A stretch of DNA of 64,000 nucleotides from contig CANLSR010000003.1 in the NCBI GenBank assembly GCA_947493945.1, positions 1 through 64,000 of the forward strand, given 5' to 3'. Each line of letters starts with the position of its first letter. The stretch's first letter is position 1. This document shows positions 18,632 to 28,204 of the stretch, piece by piece. A model generated the notes under the pieces. The model ran no database searches. It saw nothing but the letters and a program-made list of their open reading frames with translations, and had not been told where the DNA came from. This stretch comes from an uncultured bacterium (lineage in GTDB: Bacteria; Bacteroidota; Rhodothermia; Rhodothermales; Rubricoccaceae). The translations under genes and the position numbers were made by a program.

Positions 18632-19884
18632 CGGAGCACCTGGCCGGCCGCCGAGGCGTCGCCGGCGTTGGGGGCCGGCCGCAGGCCCAGCACCCCGGCG
18701 ACGATGCCGTACACGTCGACGGCCTGGAGCGAGTCCGGCCGGGCGCCGGTCTGGAACGCCGGGCCGCGTGCGAGGAAGATGCCGTGCATCGACGGGAACC
18801 GGTTGTCCCAGCCGTGCCCGCCGCCCGAGGGCCGGTCCGGGTTGCGCGCGACGTAGGCGCGCGAGGACGCCATCCAGCCCTCGTCGGCCAAGACCACGAC
18901 GGGCGGGATGCGCGGGCTGTCGGCGTAGTGGAGGCGCGCGGGGAGGTCCTCCTTGCGGTAGGCCGTCAGGTGGGGCAGCGCCGAGATCCGGGCCACGACG
19001 GCGTCCGCGTCGCGCCCCGGCCCGGGCCACACGCCGACCGTCTCGCCCCAGTCCACGTCGTCGACGGCCAGGTCGAGGGCGTCGTCGAGCAGCACGACGC
19101 GGTCGGGCGAGAGCGCGGCCATGCCGTGGTCGCTCACCACGACGAGGTCGGTCTGGTCCAGCCGGCCGCGCTGGCGGAGGCCGTCGACCAGCCGGGCGAG
19201 CACCGAGTCGACGCGCGCGATGGCCGCGTCCACCTCGGGCGCGTCCGGGCCGTAGCGGTGGCCGGCGTCGTCGACGGCCTCGAAGTAGAGCGTCACCAGG
19301 CGCGGCGGGTCGGGCGCGTCGAGCCACGCGAGGGCCGTGTCGACGCGGGCGGCGTAGGGCATCTCGCCGTCGTACGGCAGCCACCGACCCGGCCGGACGC
19401 CGCCGATCGCGGTCTCGGAGCCGGGCCAGAACACCGTGCCCGCGGGCACGCCCTGGCGCTCGGCCGTCACCCAGATCGGCTCGCCGCCCCACCACCGGCC
19501 GTCGGCGATGGCCTCGCGGTTGGAGAGCGAGAAGCGCGCCGGCTGGCCGTCCACCAGCCGCTCCGGGTCGCGCATGGTGTTGCCCACGATGCCGTGCGCT
19601 TGGGGGTAGAGGCCCGTCACCAGCGAGTAGTGGTTGGGGAACGTCTTGCTGGGGAACACCGGCACCAGCCGCTGGGCGCGGACGCCCCCGGCGATCCAGC
19701 GCAGCGTCGGCGCCTCGACGTCGCGGTCGAGGTAGTCCCACCGGAAGCCGTCGAGCGACACCAACACCAGCGTCGGCGCGGCCGCGGCGGGATGTGCCGG
19801 GCTAGCGGTCTCGGACGGCCCGGCACATCCCGCCGCGCTGGCGACGGCCGCCAGCAGGGCGGGGAGGATCAGGAGGCGGCGCAT
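18628..19884 (-). CDS. Nucleotide pyrophosphatase/phosphodiesterase-type lipoprotein
   Basis: 418 residues from ATG 19884. MRRLLILPALLAAVASAAGCAGPS is a lipoprotein signal (lipobox AAGC). The alkaline-phosphatase-superfamily core follows the NPP pattern: VLVSLDGFRWDYL with the first metal Asp, FPSKTFPNHYSLVTGLYP with nucleophile Thr, YFEAVDDAGHRYGPDAP, and VVSDHGMAALS. GGHGWDNRFPSMHGIF supplies the last metal ligands. It likely cleaves phosphodiester or pyrophosphate bonds of nucleotides at the cell surface or in the periplasm. Upstream in-frame sequence to 20109 is non-coding-like. It shares its stop tetranucleotide with the dipeptidase; the two convergent genes leave no room for a terminator between them. 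Confidence 0.92.
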   Translation of the reverse strand: MRRLLILPALLAAVASAAGCAGPSETASPAHPAAAAPTLVLVSLDGFRWDYLDRDVEAPTLRWIAGGVRAQRLVPVFPSKTFPNHYSLVTGLYPQAHGIVGNTMRDPERLVDGQPARFSLSNREAIADGRWWGGEPIWVTAERQGVPAGTVFWPGSETAIGGVRPGRWLPYDGEMPYAARVDTALAWLDAPDPPRLVTLYFEAVDDAGHRYGPDAPEVDAAIARVDSVLARLVDGLRQRGRLDQTDLVVVSDHGMAALSPDRVVLLDDALDLAVDDVDWGETVGVWPGPGRDADAVVARISALPHLTAYRKEDLPARLHYADSPRIPPVVVLADEGWMASSRAYVARNPDRPSGGGHGWDNRFPSMHGIFLARGPAFQTGARPDSLQAVDVYGIVAGVLGLRPAPNAGDASAAGQVLR

Positions 19885-20366
19885 GGGGCGGTGGCTGGGT
19901 GCGGGCAGGCCCGGCGGTGGGACGTGGAGGGCGGCGCGCCCGGGCCTGGACGCGCCCGCCGGCACAAGATCGCGGACGGCGGCGGCCGGTCGCTGAGGAA
20001 AGTCCGTTGAGGCCCCGCCAGCGGACGGCGGGGCGTGGGCCTGGGCTTTGCGCGGGGGCTCAAAGACGTCACCCTGGGCAGAGCGGAGGACCTCGACTCG
20101 GACGTTCACGGAGGGACCGGCGCCGCTGGCGACGCGCCCAGGCGGGTGGCTTTCTGCGTCGAGCGCCGGCGCGTTGGGGAGGCCTGCCGTGTCTGGGGCA
20201 CAAGGTCAAAATGGAGTCCCCTCCCCGCATTCTGGTCGGTGGCCCGGACGTCCGCCGTTACCGTGTGATGACTCAACGGATCGTTCACGCGGCGCACGGA
20301 GGAGCGGCCTAGTTTCAGGCGGCTCCCGACCTCACCCCACGGGCCATCCCACACGCTCCCCCGGAC
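19885..20366. other. 482-bp divergent intergenic region
   Basis: Lies between the phosphodiesterase gene (leftward) and the TonB receptor gene (rightward). A hairpin is present at about 20013-20034 (CCCCGCC/GGCGGGG). 19995-20006 reads GAGGAAAGTCCG, like the first conserved box of RNase P RNA, but the rest of that RNA is absent. No convincing gene or canonical promoter was seen, yet promoters for both neighbours must lie here. Confidence 0.5.
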
Positions 20367-23300
20367 ATGCGCCTTCTGCGACTCCTCCTCCCCGCCCTCC
20401 TGCTGGGCTTCCTCGCGCCCACGGCTTTGGCCCAGGGCACCACGTCGGCGCTGACGGGCGTCGTCCGCGACGCCGACGGCGTGACGCTGATCGGCGCCAA
20501 CGTCGTGGCCGTCCACGAGCCGTCCGGCACGCGGTTCGGCGGCATCACGCGCGCCGACGGCCGCTACGACCTGCGCGGCCTGCGCGTCGGCGGCCCGTAC
20601 ACCGTCACGGCGAGCTACATCGGGTTCCAGAGCGCGAGCCGCACGGGCCTCACGCTCAACCTGGGCCAGGTCGAGACCGTCGACTTCGCGCTGGCGGAGG
20701 ACGCGGCCCAGATCGGCGAGGTCACGGTGACGGCCGAGGGCGCCGGCGCGGTGATCGCCGCCAGCCGCACGGGCAACGCGACCAACGTGTCCGAGGAGGA
20801 CATCGAGGCGCTCCCGACCATCAACCGGTCGCTGACCGACCTGGCGCGGCTCAACCCGCTCTCGGCCGGCGGCGGCTCGTCGTCGCTGGGCGGCGCCAAC
20901 AACCGCTACAACAACATCCAGGTCGACGGCGCGACGCTCAACGACGTGTTCGGGCTGGCCGGCTCCGGCACGCCGGGCGGCCAGGCCGGCACGCAGCCGA
21001 TCTCGATCGACGCCATCGCCGAGTTCAACGTCGAGGTCGCGCCCTACGACGTGCGCGCGTCCGGCTTCACCGGCGGCCAGATCAACGCCGTCACCAAGTC
21101 GGGCACCAACGAGTTCCGGGGCACGGCCCGGCTGCTGGGCCGCAACGCCGACCTGATCGGGGTCATCAACAACGAGGAGTTCTCCAACTTCCAGGAGGGC
21201 ACGGGCGTGTTCACCCTCGGCGGCCCCATCATCCGCGACAAGGTGTTCTTCTTCATCTCGGGCGAGCGCGAGCAGAGCGAGTTCCCGGACAACACCGGTC
21301 TGGCGGGCTCGGGCGCCACCAACGAGTCGAACCTGACCCTGGACGAGGTCACCGCCGTCTCGAACATCGCGGACGAGATCTACGGCTACGACGGCGGCTC
21401 CTTCGACGTCATCACCAACGACCGGGCGAGCACCAAGCTGCTCGGCAAGCTCGACTGGAACATCAACCCGGACAACCGCCTGTCGATCCGCCACAACTTC
21501 GTGGACGCGAGCGACGACGACGGCGTGAGCCGCTCCCGGCGGACGTTCGACCTGGCCGCCCGCCGCTACCAGTTCACGAGCGTCCAGAACTCGACCGCGG
21601 CCCAGCTCAACACCCGGATCGGCAACAACGCGACCAACGAGGCGCGGTTTGTGGCCACGTTTATCCGCGACGACAGCGCCCCCGAGCAGGCCTTCCCCGA
21701 GGCGGCGGTGTTCACCAACGGCGACAACTCGGTGCGCCTGGGCGTCGACCGGTTTAGGCAGGCCAACGCGCTCGACCAGAACCTGTTCGAGTTCACGAAC
21801 AACTTTACGATGTTCCAGGGCGACCACACGATCACGGTCGGCACGAGCAACCAGTACTACGACTTCTCGAACCTGTTTATCCAGGACTACTACGGCAGCT
21901 ACGAGTTCGACATCGCCGACTTCGGCGACGACGTGACCATCGCTGGTGTCACCGGCGACCCGACCTCGACCGACCTGTTCCGGCTGGGCCTGCCCACGCG
22001 CTACCTCTTCTCGTACGCGTCGAGCTACGACTTCGACGACCAGGGCCGCCTGCGGCTCGACGCCGACGGGGTCCCCCAGCGGACGGTCAACACCGACCTC
22101 CAGCCGCGCTCGGAGTTCAGCGCCTTCCAGGTGGGCCTCTACGCCCAGGACGAGTGGAACGTGACCGACCGGCTGCGCCTGACGGGCGGCCTGCGCGTCG
22201 ACGTGCCCATCGTGTCCCAGAAGCCGGTCGAGAACCCGCTGGTGTCGGGCGTCACGGCCGTCCGCCCCGACGGGACGACCGAGCAGCTGGCGCCGGCGTT
22301 CGTCCGCGAGGACGGCGAGGCCTACTCGACGAGCAACACCGCGAGCGGCAACCCGCTCTTCTCGCCCCGGCTCGGCTTCAACTACCGCATGGACGGCCTG
22401 ACCGGCCGCTCGCTCCAGCTCCGCGGCGGCACGGGCATCTTCTCGGGCCGGACGCCCTTTGTCTGGATCTCGAACCAGTTCTCCAACACCGGCGCCGACC
22501 TGGCGCGCCTGGACACGCGCCTGGACGGCGAGGACTACGACCTCAACGGCGACGGCGTGATCTCGGCCGACGAGGCCGGCTTCTTCGGCGGCACCGGCAA
22601 CCCCGGCGACCAGCCGACGCCGGTCACCAGCGGCGCGCTCTCGCCGGAGCAGACGACGGAGATCAACCTGATCGACCCCGACTTCAAGTTCCCCCAGGTC
22701 TTCCGCACCAACGTGGGCCTCGACCAGGAGCTCGGGCTCGGGTTCGTGGTGACGCTGGAGGGCATCTACTCCAAGGCCATCAACGACATCGTCTACCGCA
22801 ACCTGAACCTGGAGCAGGTCGGGACAAGCGCCTACGGCCGCCCGCTCTACGGCGAGGACGGGGACCCGGCGCGGCTCAACGGCAACTTTACCAACGCCTT
22901 GCTGCTGGAGAACTCCTCGAAGGGGTACACGGCCTCGGGCGTGGTCCAGCTCCAGCGCCGCGCGCCCGCCGAGGGCGGCTTTGGCGGCTCGCTCTCGTAC
23001 ACGCTCAACCGGGCCAAGAACGTCAACAACGGCACCTCCAGCCGGGCGATCTCGAACTGGCAGTTCAACGAGAACGTTGACATTAACGACCCGGGCCTGG
23101 GCACGGCGGACTTCGAGGTGCGCCACCGCATCCTGAGCTACCTCAACTACACGGCCCGCTACGCCGACCGGTTCTCGAGCCAGATCGGCCTGTTCCTGGA
23201 CACCCAGGCCGGCGAGCCGTACTCGTGGATCTACGCCGGCGACGCCAACTCGGACGGCCAGCGGTTCAACGACCTCGCCTTTATCCCGGCCAACGAGACC

Positions 23301-23768
23301 GACATCTTCCTGACCAGCGACAACTGGGCGCTGGCGGACGCCTTTATCGAGAGCGAGGACGGGCTCCGGGACGCGCGCGGCACGTTCGCCGAGCGCAACT
23401 CGAGCCGCGCCCCGTGGCAGACGCGCCTGGACCTGGAGTTCAATCAGGGCATCGAGACCGTCCGCGGCCAGCGCGTCGACCTGGAGATCACGTTGGTGAA
23501 CCTGCTCAACTTCCTCGACTCGGACTGGGGCCGCCTGCGCGGGACGGCGTTCAACAACCTCAACGCGTTCGACTTCGACCGCTACATCGGCGAGGGCGAC
23601 ATCGGCAACACGGTGGCCGGCCGCATCGTGACCGCCGACGACCTCGGCAAGCCGGTCGTGAGCTTCGAGGAGGACACGCTCACCGACAAGCTGGACGACA
23701 GCCGGTTCAACGTGTTTGACCTCGCCTCGCGCTGGCAGCTCCGGTTTGGCGTCAAGTACTCGTTCTAG
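20367..23768 (+). CDS. TonB-dependent receptor with carboxypeptidase-like domain (Oar type)
   Basis: 1133 residues. A signal peptide (1-22, ending ALAQ) precedes a carboxypeptidase regulatory-like fold (about 28-110: GVVRDADGVTLIGANVVAV, TRADGRYDLRGL). A plug domain follows (about 135-240, with NRYNNIQVDGATLNDVFG) and then a beta-barrel to the C-terminal aromatic residue (WQLRFGVKYSF), as outer-membrane proteins require. It resembles Oar-like receptors, which are larger than siderophore receptors and whose ligands are often unknown. An extracellular-loop region has a perfect EF-hand-type loop at residues 725-736. No TonB box or regulator is evident. A lipoprotein gene follows after 47 bp and is probably co-expressed. 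Confidence 0.9.
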   Translation: MRLLRLLLPALLLGFLAPTALAQGTTSALTGVVRDADGVTLIGANVVAVHEPSGTRFGGITRADGRYDLRGLRVGGPYTVTASYIGFQSASRTGLTLNLGQVETVDFALAEDAAQIGEVTVTAEGAGAVIAASRTGNATNVSEEDIEALPTINRSLTDLARLNPLSAGGGSSSLGGANNRYNNIQVDGATLNDVFGLAGSGTPGGQAGTQPISIDAIAEFNVEVAPYDVRASGFTGGQINAVTKSGTNEFRGTARLLGRNADLIGVINNEEFSNFQEGTGVFTLGGPIIRDKVFFFISGEREQSEFPDNTGLAGSGATNESNLTLDEVTAVSNIADEIYGYDGGSFDVITNDRASTKLLGKLDWNINPDNRLSIRHNFVDASDDDGVSRSRRTFDLAARRYQFTSVQNSTAAQLNTRIGNNATNEARFVATFIRDDSAPEQAFPEAAVFTNGDNSVRLGVDRFRQANALDQNLFEFTNNFTMFQGDHTITVGTSNQYYDFSNLFIQDYYGSYEFDIADFGDDVTIAGVTGDPTSTDLFRLGLPTRYLFSYASSYDFDDQGRLRLDADGVPQRTVNTDLQPRSEFSAFQVGLYAQDEWNVTDRLRLTGGLRVDVPIVSQKPVENPLVSGVTAVRPDGTTEQLAPAFVREDGEAYSTSNTASGNPLFSPRLGFNYRMDGLTGRSLQLRGGTGIFSGRTPFVWISNQFSNTGADLARLDTRLDGEDYDLNGDGVISADEAGFFGGTGNPGDQPTPVTSGALSPEQTTEINLIDPDFKFPQVFRTNVGLDQELGLGFVVTLEGIYSKAINDIVYRNLNLEQVGTSAYGRPLYGEDGDPARLNGNFTNALLLENSSKGYTASGVVQLQRRAPAEGGFGGSLSYTLNRAKNVNNGTSSRAISNWQFNENVDINDPGLGTADFEVRHRILSYLNYTARYADRFSSQIGLFLDTQAGEPYSWIYAGDANSDGQRFNDLAFIPANETDIFLTSDNWALADAFIESEDGLRDARGTFAERNSSRAPWQTRLDLEFNQGIETVRGQRVDLEITLVNLLNFLDSDWGRLRGTAFNNLNAFDFDRYIGEGDIGNTVAGRIVTADDLGKPVVSFEEDTLTDKLDDSRFNVFDLASRWQLRFGVKYSF

Positions 23769-23815
23769 ACCTTCCCCCACGGCGCGCCCCACGGCGCGCC
23801 GCTGCTCCCAGACCT

Positions 23816-24955
23816 ATGCGCATCTCCCTTTTCCTCGCCGCCCTGCTGGCGCTCACCGCCAGCGGCTGCGACTCGGTCGAGGAGGCCGCCGCGGACGCCC
23901 CGACCATCGAGTTCGGCGCCTCCTCAGCATCGGCCGCTGAGTCCGACACAGGCGTCGAGATCCCCGTCAAGCTCACCGGCGGCCAGGCCGGCCAGACCTA
24001 CACCGTCGAGGTGCTCTACGCTGACGCCGCCTCGAAGGAGGCGTCCGGCGACTCGATCTTCTACGACCGCGACTTTACCAACTTCGGCGAGGCGTCCGGC
24101 GCCAACCGGGTGGCCCGAGTTCAGCTGACGGGCGAGTCTGACACCCAGGTCGTCACGCTCGACGTCGTAGACGACGGACAGAGCGAGGCTCCCGAGAGCG
24201 CCATCTTTGTGCTGCAGCAGGCGACCAACGGCGCCGTCATCGGCCGCGATCGCCAGTTCCAACTCGACATCGGCACGCCGTCCATCGCTGACATCCGGAC
24301 GCGGGACAACTTGACCATGGCCACGGTCGAGGGCGTCGTGACCCGGACGGAGGGCGGGCTGACCTACCTCCAGGACGGCACGGGCGGCATCGCGGTGTTT
24401 GCATTCAGCGACTCGCCCTTTGGCGAGGCCACCGTCAACGGCGCGATCTCGGCCGGCACGCGCGTCCAGGTGACGGGCAAGCTGTGCGAGTTCGGCGTGG
24501 CCGGCTTCCCAGACAACGTCGTGCCCGGCGGCGGCCTCAAGCAGATCGTGGCGCCGAGCGACGAGTGCTTTACCCCCGCCGATGTCTCGGAGGGCGAGAT
24601 CACGTTCTCGGTCGTCTCGGAGGAGAACGTCCCGTCTCCCCAGAAGGTGACCCTGGCGACGCTCGCCGGCTCCGGCGACTCGTACGAGAGTGAGCTGGTG
24701 TGCGTGACCGACTTGACCTTCTCGTCGCCTGTCGGAGAGTTCGAGGCAAACCGGAGCTACACCGTCACCGACGCGTCGGGCTCGCTGACTCTCCGGACTC
24801 CGCGCGCTGGCGACGGCAACGTGGACGGCGAGGCCGCGCCGACTGGTCCCTTCGCGTTCGTCGGCGTAATCGGTCAGTTCCGCGACGGCAACCAGCTAAC
24901 GCCGATCGAGACGACGGACATCCAAGCCGACAACGACTGCGACGTGAGCAACTAA
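23816..24955 (+). CDS. Lipoprotein with Calx-beta-like and OB-fold-like regions
   Basis: 379 residues. MRISLFLAALLALTASGCDS has lipobox ASGC. Residues about 28-160 look like a Calx-beta-type domain (EIPVKLTGGQ, YDRDFTNFGEASG, VVDDGQSEAPESAIFVL). The rest (about 165-375) has a pattern seen in DUF5689/OB-fold surface proteins of Bacteroidota: TVEGVVTRTEGGLTYLQDGT, GGIAVFAF, GTRVQVTGKLCEF. Family assignment is by resemblance only. It sits 47 bp after the TonB receptor gene, an arrangement common for receptor/surface-lipoprotein pairs that capture a shared substrate. Third-position GC is a little lower than in the neighbours. It is ended by the strong inverted repeat at 25021-25051. Confidence 0.75.
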   Translation: MRISLFLAALLALTASGCDSVEEAAADAPTIEFGASSASAAESDTGVEIPVKLTGGQAGQTYTVEVLYADAASKEASGDSIFYDRDFTNFGEASGANRVARVQLTGESDTQVVTLDVVDDGQSEAPESAIFVLQQATNGAVIGRDRQFQLDIGTPSIADIRTRDNLTMATVEGVVTRTEGGLTYLQDGTGGIAVFAFSDSPFGEATVNGAISAGTRVQVTGKLCEFGVAGFPDNVVPGGGLKQIVAPSDECFTPADVSEGEITFSVVSEENVPSPQKVTLATLAGSGDSYESELVCVTDLTFSSPVGEFEANRSYTVTDASGSLTLRTPRAGDGNVDGEAAPTGPFAFVGVIGQFRDGNQLTPIETTDIQADNDCDVSN

Positions 24956-25020
24956 CGCTCAACCCTGTCCGGCCTAGCTGCGGTCCCGCTGGCACCTTGC
25001 CGGCGGGGCCGCGCTGCATC

Positions 25021-25051
25021 CGCCCCGCTGGCGGTCGCCGCCAGCGGGGCG
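25021..25051. terminator. 14-bp perfect inverted repeat between convergent genes
   Basis: CGCCCCGCTGGCGG (25021-25034), a 3-nt loop TCG, and its exact complement CCGCCAGCGGGGCG (25038-25051). It lies between the stops of the convergent lipoprotein and ggt genes. There is no T tract, so intrinsic termination is uncertain, but position and symmetry suit a bidirectional transcript end. It is built from an inverted pair of GCTGGCGG. Confidence 0.7.
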
Positions 25052-25057
25052 AGCGGG

Positions 25058-26803
25058 TCAGTAGCCGGCGGCGGCATCCTGGCCGCGCGGGTCGGCGCCG
25101 CCGAGCAGGACGCGGCCGGCGCCCTGGGCCTCGACCGCGTCCAGGCCCGACGGGTCGGTGGTCGTGGTCGCGTCGTCGTAGGCCACCTCGATGGCGTCGA
25201 CGCGGCCCCACCAGCCGTCGGACTCGTCGACGCTCCAGCCGCGCTCGATGAGCCCGATCACCACGTCGCCCGCCAGCGCCTGGCGCTCGGCGTAGAGCAC
25301 GTCGGGCAGCCACTGGTGGTGCACGCGCGGCGCGGCGACGGCCTCCTGCACGTCCATCCCGTGGTCGACCACGTTCAGGATGGTCTCGAACACGGCCGTG
25401 ATGATCCTCGGCCCGCCCGGCGACCCGACGACCAGCATCAGCCGGCCCTGGGTGTCCTCGACGATGGTCGGCGTCATGGACGAGAGCATCCGCTTGCCGG
25501 GCTCGATGGCGTTGGCCTCGCCCTGCACCAGCCCGAACATGTTGGGCTGGCCCGGCGCCGAGGTAAAGTCGTCCATCTCGTTGTTGAGGAAGAAGCCGCC
25601 GCCCTCGACCACCACCAGCGACCCGAAGCCGCCGTTCAGCGTCGTGGTCGTGGAGACCGCCAGCCCGTCGGTGTCGACCACGGAGTAGTGCGTGGTCTGG
25701 GCGGACTCGTGGGGCTGGCCGGCGCCCAGGGCCACCGACGAGTCGGCGCGGACGGGGTCGAAGTCGGCCATCCGGGCGCGCGTGTAGGCCTCGGCGGTCA
25801 GCGCCTCGGTCGGGATGGAGGAAAAGTCGGGGTCGCCCAGCCACTCGGCGCGGTCGGCGAAGGCGCGGCGCATGGCCTCGCCCATCAGGTGCACCGTGCC
25901 CGACGAGTTGAAGCCCAGCCCGCCGACGTCGAACGGCTCGACGGCGTCCAGCATCTGGACGAGGGCGACGCCGCCCGACGACGGCGGCGGCATCGAGATG
26001 ATGCGGTGGCCGCGGTAGTCGCCCACGACCGGCGCCCGCTCGACCGGCTGGTAGCCGGCCAGGTCGGCGTGCGTGATGAGGCCGCCGCCGCGCCGCTGCT
26101 CGGCCACGATCAGGTCGGCGGTTTGGCCGGTGTAGAACCCGTCGCGGCCCTGGTCGCGGATGCGGCGCAGGACCTCGGCCAGCTCGGGCTGGCGGAACGT
26201 TTGGCCGGGCCGGTAGCCGCCGGGCTGGGTAAAGTGGCGGGCCGTGCCGGGGTAGGCGGCAAAGCGCTCGGCGAAGGCGTTGAGGAGCTCGGCCTCGGCG
26301 CCGCTCAGCGGGTAGCCCTCGGCGAGCCGGATGGCCGGCGCGAGCACGTCCGCCAGCGGCGCGCGGCCCCAGCGGCCGTGGGCGTGGAGCAGGCCGGCGA
26401 CCGAGCCGGGCACGCCGGAGGCGAGCGCGCCGCGGCGGCTGAGGTCGGGCCGGATGGCGCCCGCGGAGTCGACAAACATCTCGCGCCCAGCGCCCGCCGG
26501 GGCCGTCTCGCGGTAGTCGACCGTGGTCGCGGTGCCGTCGGGGAAGCGGATGACCATGAAGCCGCCGCCGCCGACGTTGCCGGCCACCGGGAACGTGACC
26601 GCGAGCGCGAAGCCGGTCGCCACGGCCCCGTCGACCGCGTTGCCGCCGCCGCGCATCACCTCGACGCCGGCCTCGGACGCGTGGCGCTCGGCCGAGACCA
26701 CCATCCCGCGCTCGGCCCGGACCGGCGCGGGCGTGGGCGACCGCTGCGCCCGACACGCGGACGACAGGAGCAGGACGACGACGAGCAGGGGGAGTCGGGG
26801 CAT
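25058..26803 (-). CDS. ggt: Gamma-glutamyltransferase (glutathione hydrolase), lipoprotein
   Basis: 581 residues from ATG 26803 (MPRLPLLVVVLLLSSACRAQ; lipobox SSAC), so probably membrane-anchored outside the cytoplasm. The proenzyme should cleave itself before Thr370 in QTTHYSVVDTDG, where the new N-terminal Thr is the nucleophile. Further family marks are GGNAVDGAVATGFALAV, VPGSVAGLL, MPPPSSGGVALVQML, and SSMTPTIVEDTQGRLMLVVGSPGGPRI. It transfers or hydrolyses the gamma-glutamyl group of glutathione and related compounds. It is a single gene, divergent from the small acidic protein gene at 27005. Confidence 0.95.
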   Translation of the reverse strand: MPRLPLLVVVLLLSSACRAQRSPTPAPVRAERGMVVSAERHASEAGVEVMRGGGNAVDGAVATGFALAVTFPVAGNVGGGGFMVIRFPDGTATTVDYRETAPAGAGREMFVDSAGAIRPDLSRRGALASGVPGSVAGLLHAHGRWGRAPLADVLAPAIRLAEGYPLSGAEAELLNAFAERFAAYPGTARHFTQPGGYRPGQTFRQPELAEVLRRIRDQGRDGFYTGQTADLIVAEQRRGGGLITHADLAGYQPVERAPVVGDYRGHRIISMPPPSSGGVALVQMLDAVEPFDVGGLGFNSSGTVHLMGEAMRRAFADRAEWLGDPDFSSIPTEALTAEAYTRARMADFDPVRADSSVALGAGQPHESAQTTHYSVVDTDGLAVSTTTTLNGGFGSLVVVEGGGFFLNNEMDDFTSAPGQPNMFGLVQGEANAIEPGKRMLSSMTPTIVEDTQGRLMLVVGSPGGPRIITAVFETILNVVDHGMDVQEAVAAPRVHHQWLPDVLYAERQALAGDVVIGLIERGWSVDESDGWWGRVDAIEVAYDDATTTTDPSGLDAVEAQGAGRVLLGGADPRGQDAAAGY

Positions 26804-27004
26804 GGCGGGAGCGAGCAGCGGTCGGGTGGGCGCCGGCGGCGCGGGCCGCCGGCCGGGAGGAGCGAGGAAACGTAGCACGACCGGCACTCGCCGCGCGCTG
26901 GCGACGGCGGCCGCCAGCGGCACGAGGCGTTTGGGCAGAACTCGTCCTCGACGCCCGAACCACACCGCGCGGCCTGAGTAGCACCGCCCCCACTCTACAC
27001 TCCG

Positions 27005-27250
27005 ATGGCCGACCTCTCTACCAAAAAAGACCCCCTCCACCTGCGCGACGAGCGGCCCGACTACGTCGAGGACAAGGTCGGCGAGGGCAACGAGCCCGGT
27101 TCGAGCGAGGACCTGTCCGAGGAGGTGCCCCCGACGGTCAACGCCGGCCCGCAGGACCCCGGCTCGCTGGGCGTCGACAAGCCGACGGCGCCGCCGCTCG
27201 ACAAGGACCTGGTCGACAAGGCCGAGCGCGAAGGGAAAGGGTATCAGTAA
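27005..27250 (+). CDS. Small acidic protein of unknown function
   Basis: 81 residues, rich in Asp, Glu, Pro and Lys, with no hydrophobic core or signal, so probably unstructured. It starts MADLSTKKDPLHLRDERPDY. Support for it being real: a clean ATG, codon choices like its neighbours, and a position 45 bp ahead of the ZIP transporter gene on the same strand. I recognise no family. It may be co-transcribed with the transporter. Confidence 0.6.
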   Translation: MADLSTKKDPLHLRDERPDYVEDKVGEGNEPGSSEDLSEEVPPTVNAGPQDPGSLGVDKPTAPPLDKDLVDKAEREGKGYQ

Positions 27251-27295
27251 GCGGACCGGACGGCGCGGCGTCTGCCGGCCCCTCTCCCCTCGTCT

Positions 27296-28114
27296 GTGAA
27301 CGCCCCGGCCGCCGCGCTCCTGTCCGTCCTCGCCATCTCGCTCGCCTCGCTGGCGGGCGCGCTGACGCTGTCGCTGGGGCGGGCGCGGCTGGAGCGCCTG
27401 GTGTTCCTGCTGGTCGCGTTCGCCGTGGGCGCGATGCTGGGCGGGGCGATGCTCCACCTGATCCCCGAGAGCTACCAAGCGCTGGGCGACGGCCCTGAGA
27501 CGGGGCTGCTGGTGCTGGCCGGCGTCCTGGCGTTTTTCGTCCTGGAGAAGTTCCTCCACTGGCACCACCAGCACGGCGTGCCGGAGGCCATCGAGGGCGC
27601 GACGGGCCACAGCCACCAGGGCCACGCCCACGCCCACCTGGCGGTCGGCCCCAGCGGCGAGCCGGCGCCGTTCGCGCTCGTCAACCTGGTCGGCAGCGTG
27701 GCCCACAAGCTGATCGACGGGGCCATCGTGGCCGCGGCCTATATGGTCTCGATCCAGACCGGCGTCGTCACCACCCTAGCGGTCATGCTGCACGAGATCC
27801 CCCAAGGCATCGGCACGTTCGGCGTGCTCGTCTACGGCGGCTACTCGCCGCGGCGGGCGCTGGTGTACAACTTCCTGGCGGGCCTGGGCGGGCTGGTCGG
27901 CGCCGCGCTGGTGCTGACGGTCGGCGCCGAGGTCGACGGCTTGTCGGACTGGCTCCTGCCCATCACGGCGGGCGCGTTCCTCTACATCGCCGGCAGCGAC
28001 CTGATCCCCGAGCTCAACCGGCGCCACAGCTACCCCGCCACCAAGGCCGTCGGGCAGCTGGCGATGATGCTGCTCGGGATCGCCGTGATGGCGCTGACGC
28101 TGCTGGCGGAGTAG
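27296..28114 (+). CDS. ZIP family metal transporter
   Basis: 272 residues from a GTG start. Eight membrane spans are suggested. The signature metal motifs are HKLIDGAIVAAAYMVS (span IV) and LHEIPQGIGTFGVL (span V). A His-rich cytosolic loop (HWHHQHG ... HSHQGHAHAH, about residues 82-122) is typical of ZIP proteins. It should bring zinc or a related divalent metal into the cytoplasm. It is preceded at 45 bp by a small acidic protein gene and followed by a repeat-bearing spacer. No Zur-like operator was identified. Confidence 0.9.
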   Translation: MNAPAAALLSVLAISLASLAGALTLSLGRARLERLVFLLVAFAVGAMLGGAMLHLIPESYQALGDGPETGLLVLAGVLAFFVLEKFLHWHHQHGVPEAIEGATGHSHQGHAHAHLAVGPSGEPAPFALVNLVGSVAHKLIDGAIVAAAYMVSIQTGVVTTLAVMLHEIPQGIGTFGVLVYGGYSPRRALVYNFLAGLGGLVGAALVLTVGAEVDGLSDWLLPITAGAFLYIAGSDLIPELNRRHSYPATKAVGQLAMMLLGIAVMALTLLAE

Positions 28115-28204
28115 GCGCGCAGAGCGAACGAGGCGGAGACCAGGCGCCGAGGCGTGGTGCACGGGCCTCTGGTGCAGTGGCCCGGAGTGCCGTACGGTCA
28201 CTCC

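Noticed and set aside
19995-20006. GAGGAAAGTCCG, identical to the first conserved box of RNase P RNA
   Set aside because: The remaining conserved RNase P elements (ACAGAGA, GTAAACCC-like and the 3' ACAGAA box with the closing P1 strand) are absent in the following 350 bp.
20106-23792. Open frame of about 1200 codons antisense to the TonB receptor gene
   Set aside because: Its translation is Val/Leu/Arg/Ala-rich without domains, as expected for the shadow frame of a GC-rich gene; the receptor on the other strand is unmistakable.
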